This document shows, piece after piece, positions 1 through 4,390 of a stretch of DNA of 12,953 nt. A program made the translations under genes and the position numbers. The notes below the pieces were generated by a model that made no database searches, had not been told where the DNA came from, and was given only the letters and a program-made list of their open reading frames with translations. Source of the DNA: an uncultured Lachnoclostridium sp. (GTDB lineage: Bacteria; Bacillota; Clostridia; Lachnospirales; Lachnospiraceae); NCBI GenBank assembly GCA_902464595.1, contig CABQJX010000077.1, positions 1 to 12,953 of the forward strand, written 5' to 3'. Numbering within the stretch: the first letter of the stretch is position 1; the number at the start of each line of letters is the position of its first letter.

Positions 1-218
1 CCTACCGTGGCCGGAATAAACATCATGGTCATGGTATCCATGAGAAAATTCCCTGTGCCCTCCACGCTCTCTAACTTCACCGCACCGCTGACCAGAGCTG
101 CCAAAAGGATAAACAGTCCATACACGCCGGCAGGGACTGGAAGCGGGATCACTTGGTTTAAAATCTCCCCTGTCAGAGTGATCCCAAAAATAATCCCGAT
201 TTGTTTTACGTATCTCAT
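1..218 (-). CDS. CidA/LrgA family holin-like membrane protein (partial, 3' end outside window)
   Basis: This is the first 72 codons of a small membrane protein of the CidA/LrgA family, which is linked to murein hydrolase export, cell lysis and, in some bacteria, pyruvate or other small-molecule transport. The N-terminus MRYVKQIGII is followed by a hydrophobic segment (about residues 5-20), the family hallmark PLPVPAGVYGL (residues 25-35), a second hydrophobic segment, then GAVKLESVE (45-53) and MMFIPATVG at the window edge, which matches the LrgA 'GAVKLgeVE...FvPAg' layout. An AGGAG ribosome binding site lies at 229-233, 10 nt from the ATG, and a good promoter lies at 254-282. A partner gene (CidB/LrgB) would be expected just beyond the left edge, but this cannot be seen. 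The family is clear; whether it is a cid or lrg type is not. Confidence 0.9.
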   Translation of the reverse strand, partial: MRYVKQIGIIFGITLTGEILNQVIPLPVPAGVYGLFILLAALVSGAVKLESVEGTGNFLMDTMTMMFIPATV

Positions 219-253
219 GATCTCTCATCTCCTCTGTATTTCATATGGCCTAT

Positions 254-282
254 ATTCTACCACCCTGTTTTTTCAGAATCAA
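254..282 (-). promoter_or_regulatory. Sigma-A-type promoter of the CidA/LrgA gene
   Basis: On the minus strand TTGATT (277-282) and TAGAAT (254-259) are separated by exactly 17 bases. The predicted transcription start is near 247, giving a leader of about 30 nt that contains the AGGAG site at 229-233. The promoter diverges from the GNAT promoter at 317-345. Seen by eye only. Confidence 0.65.
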
Positions 283-287
283 CTGAT

Positions 288-338
288 GGCAGGATAAATA
301 CATAAGAAATACAATCTTGAATTTTCATATTTCCTGCC
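288..338. repeat. Inverted repeat between two divergent promoters (possible operator)
   Basis: GGCAGGA at 288-294 is repeated in inverse orientation as TCCTGCC at 332-338, with 37 bases between and AT-rich sequence inside both arms. The left arm sits just upstream of the -35 of the CidA/LrgA promoter. The right arm lies in the spacer of the GNAT promoter. Arms in these positions could let one dimeric or looping regulator act on both genes, but 7-bp arms can occur by chance. Confidence 0.3.
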
Positions 339-345
339 TTACAAT
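317..345 (+). promoter_or_regulatory. Sigma-A-type promoter of the GNAT gene, placed for a leaderless transcript
   Basis: TTGAAT (317-322) and TACAAT (340-345) are separated by 17 bases. A start 6-8 nt after the -10 box falls at about 351-353, on or next to the ATG at 352. No Shine-Dalgarno-like purine run precedes that ATG, so the message may be leaderless. An internal start further downstream is possible but is not supported by a methionine with a good ribosome binding site. Confidence 0.6.
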
Positions 346-351
346 ACCCTT

Positions 352-1194
352 ATGAAAATCACACACACATCCAAATTAGAAGAACAACAAAAACAACAGC
401 TGCGCTCTATCGTGGCTCAATGCTGTGAGGCAGAAGACCTGCATCTGTCCTTTCCCGAGGAAGGAGAGGAATTTTGGATCTTAGAGGAAAATGGACAGGC
501 AGCCTCCTTTTTTTCTATCTGCCGAACCACCGAAAGCCTATGGGAATGCAGCGCCTTTACACTGCCTCACTTCCGTAAAAAAGGGTATTTTTCTTCCCTT
601 TTAGATGAGGTGTGCCGTTACAGCGAACCAAACGGGGATCCGGAGCTGTGTTTTGTGACGGACCGCCGCTGCCCGGCCGCCCTGTCTGTCTTGCAGGAGC
701 TGGGTGCTCAGCTGTTCCAGGAGGAATACATGATGGAGTATGACTTAACGGCCCTCCAGCCGCCTCAATCCTCCTTGATCCAGTGGGATCAGGCTCTCTC
801 CCCTGAAATGATCCATCGCCTCTCCTCCATGGAGGAGGGAGAGGAATATTTCTGTTCCATGAAAGACCCTGCTTCCATGTCCCATGGCAGAGAAGGCCAG
901 AAAGAAGCGCCCTCTTTCTGTTTGTCCCGTTCTTCCTCCTTGCAGGAACTGCCTGTAGCCTGCCGCCTCATGGCTCAGGGAGGAAGCGTGTACCTGTATT
1001 CCCTTTATACCCTCCCCCGCCTGCGCCGCCAGGGACTGGCCTATACCTTTTTCCTCTCCCTCATTCCCATTCTGTCCGCCGCCGGATTTGAAAAGCTCCG
1101 GCTTCAGGTATCAGGCTCTAACGAACCAGCTATGAAGCTCTATAAAAAAACAGGGTTTCATATTACAGAAACCCTGTCCTTCTATGTCTACTGA
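352..1194 (+). CDS. Tandem-domain GNAT family N-acetyltransferase
   Basis: This 280-aa protein is a predicted acetyl-CoA-dependent N-acetyltransferase built from two GNAT-like domains. The N-terminal domain (about residues 1-135) has a degenerate acetyl-CoA loop, RKKGYF at 75-80. The C-terminal domain (about 195-280) keeps the canonical R-x-x-G-x-A loop as RRQGLA (225-230) and the typical SGSNEPAMKLYKKTGF end motif (244-259). Catalytic competence therefore probably resides in the C-terminal half, with the N-terminal half likely structural or substrate-binding. The substrate cannot be inferred. The ATG at 352 was chosen because sequence with GNAT character begins almost at once and because the promoter at 317-345 ends right at it; there is no Shine-Dalgarno. 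It is convergent with the alarmone synthetase gene, and its last codons also encode that gene's terminator. Confidence 0.88.
   Translation: MKITHTSKLEEQQKQQLRSIVAQCCEAEDLHLSFPEEGEEFWILEENGQAASFFSICRTTESLWECSAFTLPHFRKKGYFSSLLDEVCRYSEPNGDPELCFVTDRRCPAALSVLQELGAQLFQEEYMMEYDLTALQPPQSSLIQWDQALSPEMIHRLSSMEEGEEYFCSMKDPASMSHGREGQKEAPSFCLSRSSSLQELPVACRLMAQGGSVYLYSLYTLPRLRRQGLAYTFFLSLIPILSAAGFEKLRLQVSGSNEPAMKLYKKTGFHITETLSFYVY
1144..1177 (-). terminator. Rho-independent terminator for the minus-strand alarmone synthetase transcript, inside the GNAT coding sequence
   Basis: A perfect 10-bp stem (ACAGGGTTTC at 1150-1159 with GAAACCCTGT at 1168-1177) has an 8-nt loop. Read on the minus strand it is followed directly by a run of seven T (1150 to 1144, the first also closing the stem). 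It lies about 120 nt beyond the stop codon at 1299. On the plus strand the stem is not followed by T residues, so it works in one direction only. The same bases encode the conserved YKKTGF motif region of the GNAT protein. Confidence 0.8.
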
Positions 1195-1298
1195 TCTTGC
1201 CCTACTGGCCTTACTGCACTGACCTGCTGCCTAGGAAGGCTGCTGCCATTTAAACCGTCTATTTCTCTGTCTGCGGCCAATAGAGATATACAGCGCTT

Positions 1299-2012
1299 TT
1301 AGTCCCTTCTAACTGCAACGCCCTGGGATTCAATCCTTTGGCGGATCTGCAGCATCTTCATATCTGTGCCGGCGATCACGTCGGCACACTGCTTTAATTC
1401 TTCGCTGATCTCTCCATTATCATCAATGACCGATTTCTTATATTTCAGCTGATGATCCAGGCTGGCCCAGAAATCCATGGCAATGGTGCGGATCTGAACC
1501 TCCACCCGCATAGGACGCTTGCTGTCGGAAAAGAACACCGGCACTTCAATGATCATGTGATAGCTGCGGTATCCGTTTGGCTTGGGATTCTTGATATAAT
1601 CCTTTACCGCGATCACCTTCACATCATCCTGGCGGATCAGCATATTGGCCACCTCGTAAATATCATCTAAAAACGAACAGATAATGCGGATCCCTGCTAC
1701 ATCATCCAGATTCTTTTCCATGGACTCCAGGGACACATCATATCCCCGGCGCTGCAATTTTTCCACAATGCTCTTTGGCTTCTTGACCCGGGATTTGATC
1801 ATCTCAATCGGGTTTCTCTGGTTCTTCACAGACAGCTCATCGTTCAGTACCTCCAGCTTTGTCTTGACCTCGCGGATCGCGCATGTATAGCGCATCATAA
1901 CCTGCTGGAACTGCCGCGCCTGATCGATCCACATATCCGGCACCTGAGCCATATCCGGCACATGGACAATGGACTGATGAAGCTCGCTATTGGGATTTAT
2001 GTTCATGTTCAT
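1299..2012 (-). CDS. Small alarmone synthetase (RelA/SpoT-domain GTP pyrophosphokinase, RelQ/YjbM-like)
   Basis: This 237-aa single-domain protein should transfer pyrophosphate from ATP to GDP/GTP to make (p)ppGpp, a cytosolic stringent-response signal. The synthetase domain covers about residues 65-200: KSRVKKPKSI (73-82) for ATP contacts, DDVAGIRI (103-110) with a metal-binding Asp, KDYIKNPKPNGYRSYH (137-152) forming the nucleotide-binding stretch, and EVQIRT (171-176) with the catalytic Glu, then FWASLDHQLKYKK (181-193). No hydrolase (HD), TGS or ACT domain is present, which separates it from full-length Rel. About 30 extra N-terminal residues precede the part that aligns with B. subtilis YjbM. 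A GAGGTGA ribosome binding site lies at 2017-2023; a second in-frame ATG at 2006 would fit equally well. The gene follows the Mrp gene by 46 nt with no clear promoter of its own and ends at the terminator at 1144-1177, so the two are probably co-transcribed. Confidence 0.92.
   Translation of the reverse strand: MNMNINPNSELHQSIVHVPDMAQVPDMWIDQARQFQQVMMRYTCAIREVKTKLEVLNDELSVKNQRNPIEMIKSRVKKPKSIVEKLQRRGYDVSLESMEKNLDDVAGIRIICSFLDDIYEVANMLIRQDDVKVIAVKDYIKNPKPNGYRSYHMIIEVPVFFSDSKRPMRVEVQIRTIAMDFWASLDHQLKYKKSVIDDNGEISEELKQCADVIAGTDMKMLQIRQRIESQGVAVRRD
1932..1961 (-). repeat. Short in-frame tandem duplication in the alarmone synthetase N-terminus
   Basis: The 12-mer CATATCCGGCAC occurs at 1932-1943 and 1950-1961, a period of 18 bases. 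It encodes VPDM twice (residues 18-21 and 24-27), six codons apart, in the N-terminal extension outside the catalytic domain. Confidence 0.7.
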
Positions 2013-2058
2013 CGGTTCACCTCATGATTGTCGGGAAAATATCCTTTGCAACAAAACC

Positions 2059-2895
2059 TTATAAAGATTCCACCGTTTTTACTACTTCCCCAAACCATGG
2101 CATCTCAAGATACTCTACCTGCCCTCCGTCTACCATCTGAGCAATCGTCGGGTCAATGGGGATCTTTGCCAGCACCTTTAAACCATGCTCCCCGGCAATC
2201 TCCTCCACATGGCTCTCGCCAAATACGCTGATCTTCTTTTTGCAGTCAGGGCATTCCAAATAACTCATGTTTTCTACAATACCTAAAATCGGAATATCCA
2301 TCTTCTCTGCCATATTGACCGCCTTTGCCACGATCATTCCCACCAGCTCCTGGGGAGAGGTGACAATGATGATCCCGTCTACTGGAAGAGACTGGAATAC
2401 AGTCAGGGGCACGTCTCCTGTTCCCGGAGGCATGTCCACGAACATATAGTCAATATCCTTCCACAATGTCTCAGACCAGAACTGCTTGACCGCCCCGGCG
2501 ATGACAGGGCCTCTCCAGATCACCGGATCTGTATCCTTATTGAGAAGCAGATTGGCAGACATGATGTCCACGCCTTCCATGGAGGTCACCGGCATCATCA
2601 GCTTGCCGTCCGGTGAGGTGACTACTCCCTCATTGCGGATTCCAAACGCCATAGGGATAGAGGGACCGGTAATATCTGCATCCAGGATCGCTGCCTTCTT
2701 TCCCTGGCGGTTCATGCTCACAGCCAGCATAGAAGTAACTAAGGACTTGCCTACGCCTCCCTTTCCGCTGACGATCCCGATCACCTTTTTTACCGAGCTG
2801 GCCGGGTTTAACGCTTCTAAAAACTGGCTTTTATCCATCTTGCGGCTGTCGCAGTTTGCGCTGCAGGAGCCGCAGTCATGATTGCATTCACTCAT
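2059..2895 (-). CDS. mrp: Mrp/NBP35 family P-loop ATPase (Fe-S cluster carrier)
   Basis: This 278-aa cytosolic protein belongs to the ApbC/Mrp/Nbp35 group, which binds and delivers Fe-S clusters to target proteins in an ATP-dependent way. Visible features in order are an N-terminal cysteine set C4, C8, C11, C15 (possible Nbp35-like cluster site), the deviant Walker A SGKGGVGKS (43-51), LDADITGPS (71-79), MPPGTGDVPL (155-164), and the central carrier motif CPDC (215-218). The longest reading frame begins at 3000, but the ATG at 2895 is preferred: AAGGAG lies 7 nt upstream (2903-2908), a TGGACA-17-TATAAT promoter lies inside the longer version, and the protein then begins MSECNHDCGSC as in clostridial Mrp proteins. 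It could supply clusters to Fe-S enzymes such as the hydroxylases to the right, but that link is only inference. Confidence 0.93.
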   Translation of the reverse strand: MSECNHDCGSCSANCDSRKMDKSQFLEALNPASSVKKVIGIVSGKGGVGKSLVTSMLAVSMNRQGKKAAILDADITGPSIPMAFGIRNEGVVTSPDGKLMMPVTSMEGVDIMSANLLLNKDTDPVIWRGPVIAGAVKQFWSETLWKDIDYMFVDMPPGTGDVPLTVFQSLPVDGIIIVTSPQELVGMIVAKAVNMAEKMDIPILGIVENMSYLECPDCKKKISVFGESHVEEIAGEHGLKVLAKIPIDPTIAQMVDGGQVEYLEMPWFGEVVKTVESL

Positions 2896-2902
2896 GTTCA
2901 TT

Positions 2903-2908
2903 CTCCTT
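2903..2908 (-). promoter_or_regulatory. Ribosome binding site fixing the Mrp start
   Basis: AAGGAG on the minus strand is 7 nt from the ATG at 2893-2895. It is too close to the other ATG (2899-2901) to serve it, so it selects the start MSECN. Confidence 0.7.
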
Positions 2909-2929
2909 CCAAAATCAATACTACCTTTC

Positions 2930-2958
2930 ATTATACGGCTATTTTCATCTATTGTCCA
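2930..2958 (-). promoter_or_regulatory. Sigma-A-type promoter of the Mrp-alarmone synthetase unit
   Basis: TGGACA (2953-2958) and a perfect TATAAT (2930-2935) are spaced by 17 bases on the minus strand. The predicted start is near 2923, with a leader of about 28 nt before the Mrp ATG. It lies in the gap after the FliB-like gene. Confidence 0.7.
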
Positions 2959-2990
2959 TACTTGAGTTTCCGCAGTTATCCATAACCTTT

Positions 2991-4166
2991 CTAGCTCCAA
3001 ATTGCCCCCAGCAATGCTTTCATGGAAAAACAGCTGTCTTTCACGCTCCGTTCCTCCAAAAGGGTCTTGTTGAGATCTGAATGCTCCACTTCTCTGGAAA
3101 AGCGGTGGGACAGATCCGCCAGATCCTTAAAATCCAGGCTTCCCTCCCGCTCTGCAAAACACCCCATAACAAGCTCCTCAATGAGCAGGACGGACAGCAC
3201 TGCCAGTTTCATCTTCCCATAAGGCGACCCATTGTAAACCGCGCCGCAGAAATAGGTAAATACAAAATAGACCATAAGCTGTTCCCGCAAAAGGGAAAGG
3301 CGGCCTGCTTCAGGGCTGTCCAGAAACTGCTTTCTCAAGAGCCCATACTTCTTCTCTCCCTCTCCGTAAAGGATCTCCTCTGTCCTCCTGCAAAGACTGG
3401 GCCAATCCTGATTCAAGACCTCCATCTCTGACAGCAGGGAAAAGGCAGACTTCATCAGATGGAATCGGGAAGGAACTTCCTCTGACTGAGAAATCCCATA
3501 TTTTTCCAAAATCTGATGGACGGGAACGGAAAGCCTGGAATCCTTCAGCATAGCCCCCACCCGATTCAACAGCTGATCGGTTTCATAGAGACGGTTGTTC
3601 CGGATCCTTCCCTGAATGTCATGGGCCAGCCCCAAAACCGCGCTTATGCGGACCGTCACAGGAAGAGACCGGTCCTGAAGGATCCGCAGAATCAGCTCCC
3701 TGGCATCCGCTAATTTCGTATAGAGGAAACAGTCAAATTCCTCATACGCCTCCTCCCGCTCATCTTCACGGGTAAGGAACCGCACCGGTTCCTCACAGCT
3801 TAAAATGATCCTGGCCGCCTCAATACAGGACATGCACAGGCTGATCTCCCGAACCCCCTCAAATTCCTCCACATGTCTCGGATAGGTGCGGCAGGTACGG
3901 CACAGGGATTTTGGCCCCGCCTCCGTGTAGAGATCGCAGAGATTCTTCTCATTTAAGAAAGCGCAGCGGCCCTCATACTGGCAGAAAGAGCCTTCCTTCC
4001 AGTCAATGGAATGATAGAGGCGTCCGCCAATGTCTCCCTTCATGTGACGGTACTTTTTAAGCGAAGCCTCATCAATCATAATGGCCCACCCGGCGCAGCA
4101 GGTATCGGGGCAGTCTGAGGCAATGCAGTGAAAACGATTGTAATAATGGGGGGCTGTGTATATCAT
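2991..4166 (-). CDS. fliB: FliB-like lysine N-methylase (YkgJ-type cysteine-rich protein)
   Basis: This 391-aa protein resembles flagellin lysine N-methylase FliB, which methylates surface lysines of flagellin in Salmonella; the length fits the family (about 400 aa). The N-terminal third is cysteine-rich, with C14, C19, C23, C24, C62, C68, C77, C89, C92, C111 and C114. This is the YkgJ/FliB metal-cluster pattern, with motifs CIASDCPDTCCAGW (14-27) and SLCRTCRTYPR (87-97). The C-terminal two thirds is helical and poorly conserved. AGGAG at 4173-4177 lies 6 nt before the ATG. No flagellar gene is present in the window, so the true substrate may be another protein. It is followed by the Mrp gene on the same strand but that gene has its own promoter; the gap upstream carries a possible promoter at 4225-4253. 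Confidence 0.85.
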   Translation of the reverse strand: MIYTAPHYYNRFHCIASDCPDTCCAGWAIMIDEASLKKYRHMKGDIGGRLYHSIDWKEGSFCQYEGRCAFLNEKNLCDLYTEAGPKSLCRTCRTYPRHVEEFEGVREISLCMSCIEAARIILSCEEPVRFLTREDEREEAYEEFDCFLYTKLADARELILRILQDRSLPVTVRISAVLGLAHDIQGRIRNNRLYETDQLLNRVGAMLKDSRLSVPVHQILEKYGISQSEEVPSRFHLMKSAFSLLSEMEVLNQDWPSLCRRTEEILYGEGEKKYGLLRKQFLDSPEAGRLSLLREQLMVYFVFTYFCGAVYNGSPYGKMKLAVLSVLLIEELVMGCFAEREGSLDFKDLADLSHRFSREVEHSDLNKTLLEERSVKDSCFSMKALLGAIWS

Positions 4167-4224
4167 ATGTTTCTCCTGTTCTATCCTGATCCTTGAGACA
4201 GAAGGATCTTACTTGCGGACTTCT

Positions 4225-4253
4225 ATTTTACAACAAAAGTTCCGGCTTTTCCA
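4225..4253 (-). promoter_or_regulatory. Possible promoter of the FliB-like gene
   Basis: TGGAAA (4248-4253) and TAAAAT (4225-4230) are 17 bases apart on the minus strand, giving a start near 4218 and a leader of about 50 nt. The -35 box matches consensus at only four of six positions, so this is tentative. Confidence 0.4.
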
Positions 4254-4353
4254 TATATAAAATGTTTGAGCTTCCGCATTTTCCGGCCAAACCTTACGAT
4301 AAAACCGCAAAGCCGGAATCCGCCTCTGATTCGCAGAAACGGCTTCCGGCTTT
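4240..4353. repeat. Three copies of a decamer allowing alternative hairpins
   Basis: TTCCGGCTTT occurs at 4240-4249 and 4344-4353, and its exact complement AAAGCCGGAA at 4309-4318. The middle copy can pair with either flanking copy, but not with both at once. On the minus strand this lies downstream of hydroxylase A and upstream of the FliB-like gene. The pairing of the middle and right copies forms the strong stem listed as a terminator. Confidence 0.6.
4309..4353 (-). terminator. Strong stem-loop after hydroxylase A, probable terminator of the catabolic block
   Basis: The arms AAAGCCGGAA and TTCCGGCTTT pair over 10 bp. After one mismatch a further 9 bp form (CCGTTTCTG with CAGAGGCGG, two G-U pairs), closing on the 5-nt loop CGAAT. 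It begins 37 nt after the stop codon at 4391. The minus-strand tail is GCGGTTTTATC, so the U-run is short and offset. On the plus strand the stem is followed by longer T-runs (4361-4367 and 4373-4377), but there is no plus-strand gene to stop. The stem is certain; terminator activity is inferred. Confidence 0.6.
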
Positions 4354-4390
4354 CCTGATCTTTTTTTCTAATCTTTTTCTGATCTTTCCC

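Noticed and set aside
7..297. Plus-strand open frame of 96 codons at the left edge
   Set aside because: The opposite strand encodes a clear CidA/LrgA N-terminus with promoter and ribosome binding site over the same bases; the plus frame shows no family features.
1195..1298. Possible small RNA or second terminator in the convergent gap
   Set aside because: Only a direct repeat of CTGCTGCC and weak pairings are visible; nothing supports a separate element.
2896..3000. 35-codon N-terminal extension of Mrp starting at 3000
   Set aside because: It overlaps the FliB-like stop and contains a near-consensus promoter and the true ribosome binding site; the residues are not Mrp-like.
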